From Turritopsis dohrnii (lineage: Eukaryota > Cnidaria > Hydrozoa > Anthoathecata > Oceaniidae), in the NCBI GenBank assembly GCA_027922465.2, contig BQMF02000208.1:310001-374000 (forward strand): a DNA stretch of 64,000 nucleotides, written 5' to 3'. The notes under the pieces are model-generated. The model saw nothing but the letters and a program-made list of their open reading frames with translations, searched no databases and was not told the DNA's origin. The position numbers were made by a program, and so were the translations under genes. Below, piece by piece: positions 1-11,811 of this stretch (position 1 is its first letter; each line of letters starts with the position of its first letter).

Positions 1-548
1 TGTTTGAAGAACTAGTTTCCAGGCTGGTAACGATATCCATCCTCGTTTTTATTTTATACATTCCATTCTATTGCTTCGTTATAATTTTTTTGATTTGATT
101 CGAGTTCATAAACCCTGTACTGTGATTGAAAACAATTTTATGCTTTTACATTCTTTCAAGGAGGTATATGTATTACCCTCATTAGACTTGTAAAAATAAG
201 GAAAAATGTCTTGCGTGATTGCAATCGGAACACTCCGATAAATGTTTTGTAACAAGAGCCAGATGGCGCAAAAGTAGCAGCAAAAGTACTTGCCACATAC
301 TTTTAAATTTGAAATTTTACTTAAAGTTCTTAAACGTTCTGTAAACGTTATTTCTTGAGATATCTTACTGGTGGAAAACAGGCATAAACGATATTATAAT
401 GTTTAAAATTACTAACTCGTGTAAATAGGGTCTAATCGCAACACACCAGCAATTAATTTATTAGAAGACAAAAGAATTATACATGCATGAGCTGTTTATA
501 ACGTACGTTTTTTTTTTATAAGAGCTTATGTAGAAAAAAAAACGCGTT
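1..548. other. non-coding, nothing recognised
   Basis: AT-rich sequence with no open frame that looks coding and no clear repeat or RNA. It ends at the MITE that starts near 549. Confidence 0.5.
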
Positions 549-974
549 TTAAGCTTTTTTCACATGCACGTAATTTTTGTCGTAACACCTCACGAACCTT
601 TTTTCGTAAGTTCTTACGAAGAAAAAATGCCTTGACGGAGATTTTCATTCACATGCACTAAAATTTGCTGCAATAAAAAATACAATGTACATTTGGAACG
701 TTTGGAAATAGATCATTAGCAAAAAATGATGTAATTTCGAACAAAAGACGTCATTTCGAACGCTCGATCTAATTTTTCGAACGTTTTTTTCTTCTTGAGG
801 CTTACGGAGGCTTACGACGATTTTCTTAAAAACAAAATTTTTTGTTTTTAAGGAAATCGTCGTAAGGGCTCATGAACGTCCGTAAGACCTTACGAAAACT
901 TTTCCTTAAGGAGAGAATGAATGAACATTCTTGAGCTTACGTAAAATTTTACGTGCATGTGAAAAAAGCTTTAT
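549..974. mobile_element. MITE with long terminal inverted repeats
   Basis: The left end (AAGCTTTTTTCACATGCACG, from 551) is matched in inverse orientation by the right end (CGTGCATGTGAAAAAAGCTT, about 952-971). The body contains further short palindromes built from the motif TCGTAAG/CTTACGA. The left end is preceded by TTAA and the right end by a degraded form. No coding capacity is present. It looks like a non-autonomous DNA transposon; the superfamily is not certain. Confidence 0.75.
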
Positions 975-3352
975 CGAAAAAAAAATGTATGTTTTGAATT
1001 ATAATTTTTTGAAACCGAAAATGAATTCAAACAGATAACAGCCTTTTTTAACTCGATTTTTGAAAACCTTGATGTTCAAAGACAGAACAGATAGCTAACA
1101 AACGTAGAAAGTAATAAGAAAGTCTGATCTGTGCTTTACTGACACGAAAAACATATCTATTTTCAAGTGCCAAAGTTCATTGATTCAGTACCATAAAAGT
1201 AGCTAAAAGTCCCAGTTTTATGTAGACATATTTGATTAATATCCATTCCTTCATCAATTAAGTGATAAAATATCAAAGAAAACGTATTTTAAATGTATGT
1301 GATTGAAAACCTTCGAAAATTCAAAAGGCTGCGTTCGTTCATTAGAATGTATATTGAGTTTTTAGTGGGGACTCGCATACTCTAAATCGTAGGCTAAACT
1401 GCCGTTTCGGCCGGAGGAGGAGTAGTAGTAGTAGTAGTAGTAGTCCAAGGGTGTTTTAATACGGTATTCGCTTTCGCTGCTACCGTAATTAGAAAAATGG
1501 AGTGTGAAAACCCGCGAATGAAATTGGTATGCAGTCATCGTATTTCTGTCTTGTTTGAGCGAGAAAAATGATTGCATAATGCCTTTTTGACTTTATATAA
1601 TCTTGAATATTAAGCAATTCTTGTTTGCCACCTGTCACCCAGTATGAAGGTCATGAGTCATGTACACAATGTACTTTGTAATCAATCCAATTGGTCCCAA
1701 GACCTTTTGTTTGCCTGTTGAATGTAATCATATGTGCGTAGGTTTAGCGATATCCTCGAAATCGAACAGACGCTTTTGTTACAATATAGTTATGCTTACA
1801 ACTGCTGATGAAATTCACATACATATGCATGCATCAACGGCCAGTCTGTATAGAGAAGCTGGTAAATTTTTCGCCATCGCCATGCGTATCTATTTATAAC
1901 AAAACTAGTGTGGAGTACATCAAATATTTATCAAATTTTATGACTTTTGAACGAGCTTCTTAAAAAATTTAAGAGAAAAGCTTGCAACGTGCATGATTTA
2001 TGCATCCGTCTCGCCATAATTTCTGAATTGAAAGATCAGTGGGGAAATTCATTGCCTATGCAAACGAACGGTGAGAAATTTTAATAATGCTGTAAGAGAA
2101 AATTCAAAATATGACCGTCTATAGTTTATTCATTCACAAGAAATATGTTCTTTAGTTTCAATCAAGGTAATATTTTCCATCGTGCTTTTATTGCATTAGG
2201 TCACATGTTACGAATGTTTTAGGAGCAGGCTTAAAGTCGCTGAAGTTGCTTTTCTTTCGCAAGTTCATTTCTTATCTTTTTTGCTATTGCAGATAGTAAA
2301 AAAATGTTTATAATATTTCTGTTTGTAGAATTATGCATCTGACTTTTCTTAACTTCTAACGGATATGTTATTGGAGTTTTTTTTAATGTGTGTATGCACA
2401 CCGTGCAATGACCCTTCGTCACTTTATTCATTAACGATATAAATTCTGTCTAAAGCTATATTGCAGGCCGTTGCAAAACTTTCCTTTCTGAAGGATGTAA
2501 ACCATATCAAAGGCGATACCCCGCATGCTTCCTAAGTATTAACCAAAAACAAAATCCCATCGTTTGGATAATATTATGATGTCACCAACTTTCTCTTTAA
2601 ACTAGCGTACAGGAGGCTTCATACAACAACATAGAAGACTCATAAAATGTCTCATAGTTGATTATCTATGAAGATCTAACATGGTTGGGAAGTATTACTT
2701 TAAACTGGTTAAACTGAAAACCAAAAAGGAAAAAGGCAAAGGTGACTATCACTAATAAAGTTGTAATAATTTTCATAATTTTTCCTAGTTGCGCATATTT
2801 CAATATTTCATAAAGCTTTCGTTCACCGAACATGCCGAACTATAGACGAGTGAATTAATTATGAAGAATATTTCATCTGTAAACACCGAATTTTAGGTCT
2901 AACTTTTCTCAAAATATCTCGTTTTAAAACGAATGTTGAATAATCTTAATCAAATAAACTGATAAATAAAAGCATAACTTAAGTGTTATTAGCCAGACTT
3001 GCATCAGACTTCAGTACTTTTTTTGAAAAATTGATTTCAATGAGAGTCACTTATTTTTACGAGAAAATTTACCAGCATATGACTTATTGGTTATTTCTTT
3101 TTCTAAAATGATAATCTTTTTTACAAACATTAAGAAAAATGAAGAGTATATGTGTGAGATTAAGATTCGCCTGTAAAATATCGAAATCTCTCAGGAGATA
3201 GTTATGAAAGACAAATCAACAACAACTTAAATTGTCGGTAACACTCGTTATATATCTTAATCTTTCTAAAATTTAATTATTCTCAAAAAAAAGAGTCTGG
3301 ATCTGGGGACACGGATGGCGTTCAATAGAAGCGCGAAACAAAAAGATTAACA
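975..3352. other. non-coding upstream of carbonic anhydrase gene
   Basis: No convincing exon was found. The open frames here are short, with no family resemblance and no splice support. A 5' exon of the carbonic anhydrase-related gene (signal peptide or 5' UTR) could lie here, but I could not identify one. Confidence 0.4.
1413..1443. repeat. (GGA)n(GTA)n compound microsatellite
   Basis: Three GGA units are followed by about seven GTA units. A related compound tract in the opposite orientation (CTC/CTA) lies near 40288-40312, so both may be traces of one repeat family. Confidence 0.8.
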
Positions 3353-6300
3353 ATGAGCTGTCAATCAAGTTCAAATGAGTTGTTTATCTTTCAGCATTCA
3401 AGACCTCTTGTTGATGGAAGATCTATTAGTAGCGTCCCAGGATTCACAAGTGATACAGACTTCGAAAAACGTAAATAAATGGAAGTGCATTTTTGCGCCC
3501 TGGCGGGCAGCTTCCATTGGGCGCACAGAATCGGGAAAATAATAAGCGCCAATTCATGTTAGTTATTAAATTAAGCAGGAAAAAAAGAGTTAATTTGAGG
3601 AAAGGGCGTTAAATCGATCCTTAACAGTGAAGTAAAATACACCATACACCATAAAAAGCTTATCAACCTCTTATGTAACGTTTCTTTAAAATTTAAGAAG
3701 TTTTATTCTTTTCCATTTAGAATGGTCATATGACGGAATCAACGGACCTGAGCATTGGCAAAACAATTTTCCAGTCGCTGCTTCAACGTATCAAAGTCCT
3801 GTCGATATAGATTTAAATAACGTCGTTTATGACGAGTCGTTAAGAGACCTTACATTGACGGGATACGACGATGAAAATAGCGACAGAACATTGACATTGG
3901 TAAATAATGGTTGCACGGTCAAGGTAGGAACAATTTCTTTCCGTATGATGTTACATTCTCGTAACATCTACACGTTATCGTAACATCTCGTCACATTCTC
4001 GTAACATCTACACGCTATCGTAACATCTCGTAACATTCTCGTAACATCTACACGTTATCTTAGAGAAACTTTGCATCAAAAACTGTCCTTAGTGCTTTTT
4101 TCGAAAACAGAAAAACAGAAGTGTGATAACTAGGTTGATACTTCTAAAATGATGAAAAATAGAAAGTGCACATGACTTTGTAAAGTTTTACGTAGGGAGG
4201 CCGGATTTTCATTCAACAAATGGCGAGTTAATGCATCGAGCGCTATTTTTCTGTTTTCGTTCAAGGAGTGCGAAATTCCGTCGAAAACACACAGTATACA
4301 AAACTACAAAGTCGCCTATTTCTATAAATTTAATTCTTAAGAACAAAAAGAAAGTTTGAATTTTTAAGTTTTTTTGAGTCTCGATTTTTGCGCCAATTTT
4401 GTTTTTTTTTAATGTTTTGATCTGGTACGCATGCGCATGGCATCACTCGACGTTGCTTTCCCTACCTGCCCGAACGAATTCGTTGAAAGAAAATCCGATT
4501 TTCTTTGAAGATTATTGCACAAAAATACATACGATATTAATATTCACTAACATTCAACTCCAAAATTCAATAATTATTTTCAATTTAGTTGGATTTACAA
4601 CCAGACATGTTGCTTTCGCGTGCAGATATATCAAGTACTTACGAAGCGTTGTACATTTGTTTTCATTGGGGAGAAGATAACAGCAAAGGGTCAGAACACA
4701 CGTTGAATGGAAATTCGTATCCCATGGAGGTAAATTCTTTATCATCATTTCAGTGTTTTGGCATGGTGAACTTTCTAATTTCTTAATGATGGAGATGTGT
4801 TCTGAGGTGAGAATAGACCTTGTTTTAAAATTATCATCGCTGGAACTTGAATAGTAGATACAATATTACGAAAGTAAACAGAGAAAAGGAGTGAAAGGGA
4901 ACCATGTTGGCAATACATCCTTTTTTCCAAACCAAGTTCAACAGAAATCCAAAATCTTATTATGTTTACCTTTGTCATAGATACAAGTTGTCCATAAAAA
5001 CAGGAAATATGATGTTGAAGAAATGTACGACAAGCAAGACGGACTGTTGATATTAGCATTTTTCGCTGAGGTTTGCATATTAACATATTTTTTTCGCGTC
5101 GCTAAATCAGTTTAGAAGTAAGCGAGACATTAAACCAAACATTTGAGTTTGAGTGTCCTTACAGAAACACACGAACAGGTTCAGTAAGTGCGCATATCGC
5201 AAAAGTTGAATTCGATTTACGTAACATGTGTGTCATATCTAATATGCACCAGTGAGAGTTCCCCGTTTTTGCAATAGTAGACAAATTTTTGAAATATTTG
5301 TTTTGATTTTTAAATAAATTCTGGTAAAACCCGATCTTCTGGAAATTAATGCAGGAAGTGTAACGCGCCAAAATACGCGTAATTCGTTTCAATGTTTTTT
5401 GAGGTAAACATCCAGTTTCACAGATGCTTCTCGTAAGAGAAAAGTCGAATTCTGTATTTGCATACTTGGAAAATTCAACCGACATACCAAAGACTCGATT
5501 GTTCATTATTATATTATTTCATATTCCCATATTCATTCAAGGTGAGCGAGAAAAGAAACGAAGCGCTTGAACATATCACCCAGAAGTTGAAGCACATCAA
5601 ATTTAAAGGTAGTCAGAGATATCTTTTTGCATGATGGAAAAACTGTTAGACTGTTGAGTTTACTTAACGTTCGTATTGATTTTGTTCTCATATGGAACGC
5701 CGCCTAGTAGTTCACAAAGGCCAGCAGAATTCTTCTTTTCACATATCTGGAGGTTTTTTGTGAACAATTTTAAATTACCATGGCTGATAAGAACTTTCGT
5801 CTTTCAGAGAAAGACTTTCAACTTTCTTCTTAACGCTTTCAATTCTGTGATGAAAATACTTTACGTCAGCAACTCTTTGGTATGATCCTCTCCCCTCTCA
5901 TACTTGAGGGTGTTTGACAACTCGCAAACTTTCAAAATTTTACCTAAGCGAAGCGATCTTTATTTGAATAGATTTATGGAAGCTTTATAGCCCTTCTTTG
6001 TTATAAACGTACCTTTTGTTTGTGGGAAAATTTTCGTCACCTAACGAAGTTTCGTCACCTAGCGAAACATCGTCGCTTTTCCTATGACGAAGTTTTCCCC
6101 GGTAACTAAGATTCTGTTCTATTCCTTTACAGATCAAGAAGTTGAAATTTCCCAATTTTCGTTGAAGAAAATATTACCAAAAAGTACTGATCATTTTTTT
6201 GATTATGTGGGAAGTTTGACCACACCACCTTGTAACGAATGTGTGAGTTGGATCATTTTGTCGGATACCGTAGAAATATCGCAGCAACAGGTATGTCTCT

Positions 6301-9000
6301 ACAAGTCAGTATTATACTCAGTAACTATAGTAACGATACTTCATCCTCGTTTAAACAAATCGATCCATTTATGAGGGATTGAATATTATGTCAAAGCGAT
6401 GCCCAAGTCTGAAATTGGATGGATTAATATTTCTGCGCCTTCTATAACCTCAATTGGATTTAAAATATTTTAGGACATCTTAAGGGAAAGTGTTTCCAAT
6501 TTCTTTGCTGCTTCTAGTCCCTTTTATCATTAGTCAGGAGACTCATCAACTCTTCGCTCACTTATTCAAACGAACCACTCGTTCATAGGCTTTCTATTCG
6601 TTTGAGTAAGCAAGCAAAGAGTTGTTAGGTCTCCTGGCTATGCCATTATTTACATGTTTTCAACAAATGCAGAATGTAGATAGGAAGATAATCTTGTTGC
6701 ATTGTTTGGCTCTTTTTTTAAACCAAAAAGATTGAAAAGTTGTGGCCTCCTCCTCCCCTATAGCCACTCCAAGAAAGGAAACAGGATTATTGCTGGTGTG
6801 TTACAACATGCACAAGCAATAAAAACAGTTTCTTTTCTCCGCACCTTGTTTTAAAAGTTTTCTGAAAACATTAAAATAATCATTAAAATTTTGTACAGGC
6901 ATTCAGTAAAAACAAACAAACAAAAATTTTGATTAGTGCCAAAAAAATTTTGAAAGTTTCGAAAAAAAAGTTGGAACAGAAAATGAGATTAATACGTTAT
7001 TCAAAACAAAAACATGCCGAAAAGAAGAAAATGTTAAAACCAGAATGAAGCAACAGAACTTATGAAAAAGGAAGAGAAATTAATGAGCTGATTTTTTGGT
7101 GGTTACAATTTTTAAAGTACTCAAATACCAAGGACCTAACCCTGCATTGGCAGAATCGATCTTAAAAGATTCGAGCATTGAACGTGTTGAATTTAATGCA
7201 GAGTAGATCATAGGAAGTCGAATTTCTTGACTGAAATCATACCGGTTTTGATAAAAATTCATGGCAAATTCCCTTTTAGATGCATCTGCAGGACAAATGT
7301 ATCTATCTAAGAATACCTTGAATGCTCCTCCCATAAAGCTTTTGCCCATTCCATACACAACAGTTTCAACACGTTTCAACTCTGAAAATACTTTAGATTT
7401 CAAATCATTAAAATTTTCTTGCTGAGTTTTTCCAACTTTTCGAACTTCTTCTTGAAGCCCATGAAGTTCTTGAGTAAAAACATTATGAAGTTTTAGAAGA
7501 GACTTCCACTGCAAAACTTGTAAATTTTCAAACATTTTCTCGACAGTTTTGCCACTTTTTTGAAATGATTTTACTTTCAAAAAATCAGCTCTCAAATTTT
7601 CTTCATCGAAAGGCTTTGTTTTGTAGACATCGAAGTAACCTTCAACAATCCACTTCAAAACAAATCTTTCCTCCTGACTGAATTCGCTCAAACTCTTTCG
7701 ACACTCTTCCAGGTGAAACCTCTCAAGCGAATTCACAGGATCAGTTTTAAAATCTTCTCTTTCTTTTTCCAATGTTTCGACAACTTCTTTTAGTTCTTCA
7801 ATTTCAGAACATAAACGTTCGTATTCGTCAAAAAACTCCACCTCTTTTGCCTCCAGTTTTACTTCGCAATTTTTTTCTAGTTCCATTTTTAGCTGGGAAA
7901 ATTCCTCTTGTATTTTCGTTTTCTCTTGCTCCAACTTTCCATTAGAGACAGACAAATGCTCAACTTGGTTCTTGAGCGTTTCGTTTTCCTTTCGATATTT
8001 TTCGCATTCGTCGAACAAACGCGAAACAAAATCGAATGAAAACATCAACGCCGGTGCTGAACAACTCATGTTGAACACAAATCTCTACAAATCAGGTTTT
8101 GAAATCGTGAAAATAAACAAGTTTAAACTCTCAAGTTAGCAATAGCTAAACACTGAGGTGAGCACTCGATCAAAGTTTTGACAGAATGCGAAGAACCGTT
8201 GATGCGCACGCGCATTTGCAATCGCAGTTTCCAATGGAAACGTCAAAATAAACATGAGGAAGCTGTTGCATTGCCTTTTAAACTACAATGATGGGATGTG
8301 AATTGTTCTTCAATTCTTTTCCATAATTCTTTTCCGTCTCAGGGATTTGTGAAGTTCTGGCAATTTTTTTTCCTGCTTTGTTTAGATGGTAGCGCTAAGT
8401 TTTTGTGTGAAAGTCATTTTATCTTTTTAATGAAGGAAAACTTTGACCATGGCCATGATGACAACTTGATCATAACGAACTAAAATAACACTCCTGCTTT
8501 ACCAGACAATATTTTTAACCAACAGTTCTTACATGTTTCGTATTGTAAAGCTTTTTTACTAATGAAAACCAAAACCAAATTGTGTTAATTGAGTGGTGTT
8601 TGGTACAAGTGATAGAAGAATAGAATTTCAATTTTCAATGGTTTCAATATAAAAATTTCACGAGATAACATGCAGTCTATATTTGTCAAGTATTAGTGCT
8701 TATGGTAAACTCTCTACGCCAGAGATATGATAACACCAAAAGGACCAAAAAACATTTACAAAGAAATAGTTGATGAAGGGATCACGAAATTCGTTCGAAT
8801 TAAGAGAGAGTTCGAAATATTGAGGTTGGAATTGTAGAGATTGATCTGTACTTTTTGTTTTTCAGTTGGACAGTTTTCGGGAATTGCGAAACGGAAAAGA
8901 CGAAACGAGCTCGTATCTGTTAAATAACTATCGACCGGTTCAGGATATTTATCGCCGGAGAATACGAACGAATAATATCGGGGTGTACGGGAACATCTAA
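3353..9000 (+). CDS. alpha-carbonic anhydrase-related protein, probably acatalytic
   Basis: Seven exons join in phase: 3395-3470, 3721-3923, 4589-4729, 4981-5070, 5542-5608, 6133-6290 and 8866-9000 (stop at 8998). Together they encode 289 residues from 3395. All introns are GT-AG. Family landmarks appear in order: NGPEHW, QSPVDID, GSEH with the conserved Glu, GSLTTPPC with the gate Thr, and the C-terminal FRELRN and NYRPVQ. Numbering from the first codon at 3395, the position equivalent to His64 of human CA II is Cys90, His94 is Cys117, His96 is kept (His119) and His119 is Gln142. Two of three zinc ligands are therefore lost, as in the CA-related proteins VIII, X and XI, so CO2 hydration is unlikely. 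The 5' end is open: exon 1 may use the acceptor at 3394 and an unseen upstream exon, or translation may start at the in-frame ATG at 3353, which would give no signal peptide. The last intron (2.6 kb) hosts an antisense gene. Confidence 0.88.
3950..4059. repeat. about 41-bp tandem repeat in intron
   Basis: Nearly three copies of a unit built around TCGTAACATCTACACG lie in the second intron of the carbonic anhydrase-related gene. Confidence 0.8.
6535..6636. repeat. short hairpin MITE in intron
   Basis: A roughly 100-bp imperfect palindrome starts with CAGGAGAC and ends with GTCTCCTG. The arms carry the complementary words CAACTCTT/AAGAGTTG and TCAAACGAA/TTCGTTTGA. It sits in the last intron of the carbonic anhydrase-related gene and looks like a very small non-autonomous transposon. 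Confidence 0.7.
7080..8078 (-). CDS. coiled-coil protein of unknown function, intronless, nested
   Basis: A single uninterrupted frame encodes 332 residues (a second in-frame Met lies at residue 4). It lies entirely inside the last intron of the carbonic anhydrase-related gene, on the opposite strand. Residues of about 20-120 are rich in Glu, Lys and Leu with heptad spacing and should form a long coiled coil. The middle (about 125-235) is also helical and charged. The C-terminal 100 residues are more mixed, with the segment FLDRYICPADASKREFAMNF. There is no signal peptide and no membrane segment. I recognise no family. The length of the clean frame, which has ordinary amino-acid composition, argues that it is a real gene. 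Lack of introns suggests a retrocopy or a short fast-evolving gene. No promoter or poly(A) signal was pinned down. Confidence 0.7.
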   Translation of the reverse strand: MFNMSCSAPALMFSFDFVSRLFDECEKYRKENETLKNQVEHLSVSNGKLEQEKTKIQEEFSQLKMELEKNCEVKLEAKEVEFFDEYERLCSEIEELKEVVETLEKEREDFKTDPVNSLERFHLEECRKSLSEFSQEERFVLKWIVEGYFDVYKTKPFDEENLRADFLKVKSFQKSGKTVEKMFENLQVLQWKSLLKLHNVFTQELHGLQEEVRKVGKTQQENFNDLKSKVFSELKRVETVVYGMGKSFMGGAFKVFLDRYICPADASKREFAMNFYQNRYDFSQEIRLPMIYSALNSTRSMLESFKIDSANAGLGPWYLSTLKIVTTKKSAH

Positions 9001-9390
9001 CCAGTGATCGCGATGTATGAATGAAAAACGTGATGATCCTGCAGATAATCGTCCGTATCATTTCCAGAAGAGATTTTCTAATTATACAGAAATTGATGAT
9101 GCATCATTGGTGATATATTTTGATAGCCTATAAGTGCTGCGTTTGTTTGGCCTCACTTTCGCCTTTCTTGTTTACTTCAACGGACCTGTGATTAGTCTCT
9201 TTTGTTCGTGCAAGGTTTTTTATACATGCAGGTGTAATAGAAGACAAGGGAAAAGTTTGGCCATCCAAAACTGCTTAAAAATAAAATTGTTATAAAGTTT
9301 TGGAGTTGCTTTGAAAATTTCCCAAATTCAAAAAAGTTACCTTCTTATTCGCGAAGGAAAATATATATAAAAACATAAATAAAAGAAGTA
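9001..9390. other. non-coding after carbonic anhydrase gene
   Basis: This is the presumed 3' UTR and spacer. No gene or repeat was recognised before the MITE at 9391. Confidence 0.4.
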
Positions 9391-9565
9391 CAGTCTACTC
9401 TCGATAAGTGGAACCTCCACGGGACCGAAAAATATGGTTCCACTTATCGAATATTCCACTTATCCGAATAAAATAAGAGAGGTTTGTTAATGCAGGAACC
9501 GGACAAATTGGTTCCACTAAACGAAAGTTCCACTTATCCGGGGTTCCACTTATAGAGGGTAGACT
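9391..9565. mobile_element. pogo/Tigger-type MITE
   Basis: The terminal repeats CAGTCTACTCTC and its inverse (AGGGTAGACTG) flank about 175 bp holding several inverted copies of GGTTCCACTTAT. The left end is preceded by TA, and a TA lies just past the right end. The CAGT-start and the nested GTTCCACTTAT palindromes are typical of Tc1/mariner-related (pogo) non-autonomous elements. Confidence 0.75.
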
Positions 9566-10056
9566 GTGTACTGTGTTTGTAACGTTATTTAAAGCAAAAG
9601 TTGACGAGAAGGATATTTAAATTAAACTTTTTAATGAATTTTTTATGGATTTATTTGACAGTGGAGTGACGGCTTTCGCATGGGCCTCTATATTTAAAGT
9701 ATCCCCAAAGACTCATTAATTTTTAATTTTTTCATCACCACCGGGAAATCAAAACTAGTTTCTCGTTGGTCCAAAACTGACCGGTTTCAGATTTCGTATT
9801 GCTTCAACAAACGCAACTTTTCTTCGACGCCGCTATCTTCCAGATTATCGAAAAGCTGCAAAGCCTTGAATGGTTGGTGATACTATCATACAGTATTCTA
9901 ATCTAGTTTCCAAACAGGTGTATTTAATACCTCTCGTGTGATCATGTTAAAGCCGTTAAGTAGCCTTTCAAGTTATGAGTATTTGTATTTCATAATGGTG
10001 GAGAAGTCACCACACAATTAAAACCAAACATTTTTACTAACTCTTGTTTTCTTGAT

Positions 10057-10213
10057 GACGAAAACAATAACTTGAATGCGACGTTTACATTGGACGAAAA
10101 AACAATAACTTGAATGCGACGTTTACATTGGACGAAAAAACAATAACTTGAATGCGACGTTTACATTGGACGAAAAAACAATAACTTGAATGCGACGTTT
10201 ACATTGGACGAAA
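10057..10213. repeat. 37-38-bp tandem repeat, four copies
   Basis: Four near-identical units, each containing CAATAACTTGAATGCGACGT, are joined head to tail. The first copy is one or two bases shorter in its A-run. No coding function is apparent. Confidence 0.9.
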
Positions 10214-11437
10214 AAATGTATACGTTTGGCGAACAGATATTTTCTTGAAATCTCATTGGCTTAAAAATAATATTTCATCCAGTCCGAGTTCATAACGTTC
10301 GAAATTTAGTTCTCTCCATGTGCACAACGAACCAATCAGAAATAAGGACAGAAATCTGTGATGTACTTTCAACTTCTTTTTTATCTCGAGATCATAGCAT
10401 GCATTACTTTTTTTTCTCACAAATTTGGAGCTGAGTTTCCATTTTTACATCGGATGACATTTTTCAGACCAGATTTTTAATGTATGCATGATGCAGTGAT
10501 ATTACTATCCGTATTGGTTTAAAATGGAAAAAAGTCACTATCATCCGATGTTTTTCATACACAATACTATGACTGCACTCTTCTGTTCATAAAATCTATA
10601 AAAACACTGTCTACATAGTCTCTTTATTTATTTTTCTTTCTTTTTTTTATTTTAGAAAGGTATTCTAAATCTATCTAAATCCATGAAAAATCTTGTGAAT
10701 TTTGTTTGAGTTCTTTTGTGTCTGACAGCAACCACTTAGATTGGTTTCTAATTGCTGCCGACGAGTGATCGCTTTTAAAAGTTGCGCTTGTATTCTGGTC
10801 TCTCCAGTTTATTTTTGCAAAACAAGCGCCACGTCCATCATCATTGAGAACATGCCTTCAAATGAACACGGAATGAACTGTTGTGACGTAATTTCCGAAT
10901 CTCTCTAAAACTCACACCTCAACTTGATAACCGAGTCTTTTCATGTGGCCGATGAACATTGTTCGCGCAGTAAGCTGAAATTTTTAGATATGAGGATTCC
11001 AGTTGAATCAGACAAAAACTTTTGTCACCCATTGATATCAATACATTTTGCTTGGCGAAGGAAAGTAAAGCACTCTCGGTAAACAGGTATGTTGTCATGC
11101 CTTATGGACACGAGAAGTTCAGCTCTCCTGATTTGAGAGATGTTCTTCACCGCGCAAGCTAGAATCCCAAAGGAACCAGCTGAATATCAGAGTGCAAATA
11201 CATGTTTTTCATAAAGAAAGTACAAATTACTGGCTATAGATGTGCTGTTTCAACGTCGAACGCGAAGGGTAAATGTCATCTACCATTTACCTTTCCCCAA
11301 AAACTCAATGTCATTGGCTGGTGAGTCAGCAGAGAGGTGCATTCATCTCCTCATTTATTACAGTATAGCAGTGAAGCGAAAAACACCCTTGTGTTACTGC
11401 TACTACTATTACTGTACCTGAAAATCATATTTTTGTT
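10214..11437. other. non-coding, nothing recognised
   Basis: No long frame, RNA gene or inverted repeat was recognised between the two tandem arrays. Confidence 0.4.
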
Positions 11438-11811
11438 GTGGTTTGATATTATGGAGGTTAAAAGATGTGTGGTTTGATATTTTGGAGGCTAAAAGATGTG
11501 TAGTTTGATATTATGGAGGTTAAAAGATGTGTGGTTTGATATTATAGAGGTTAAAAGATGTGTGGTTTGATATTTTGGAGGCTAAAAGATGTGTAGTTTG
11601 ATATTATGGAGGTTAAAAGATGTGTGGTTTGATATTATAGAGGTTAAAAGATGTGTGGTTTGATATTTTGGAGGCTAAAAGATGTGTAGTTTGATATTAT
11701 GGAGGTTAAAAGATGTGTGGTTTGATATTATAGAGGTTAAAAGATGTGTGGTTTGATATTATGGAGGTTAAAAGATGTGTGGTTTGATATTTTGGAGGCT
11801 AAAAGATGTGT
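11438..11811. repeat. 31-bp tandem array with 3-unit higher-order structure
   Basis: About twelve head-to-tail copies of a 31-bp unit (core GTGGTTTGATATTATGGAGG) are present. Three variants recur: type A (ATTATGG...GGTT), type B (ATTATAG...GGTT) and type C (ATTTTGG...GGCT). The order is A C A B C A B C A B A C, so the array also has a 93-bp higher-order period. Confidence 0.92.

Noticed and set aside
1362..1577. 71-codon minus-strand frame with a poly-tyrosine run
   Set aside because: The run is only the translation of the GTA microsatellite. There is no other support.
6471..6535. Alternative last exon of the carbonic anhydrase gene after TTTTAG at 6471-6476
   Set aside because: It reads a short tail with no family similarity. 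The exon at 8866-9000 carries the conserved C-terminal FRELRN and NYRPVQ blocks in correct phase.
11438..11811. CRISPR-like array
   Set aside because: The units are contiguous with no spacers and the genome is eukaryotic. It is a tandem array.
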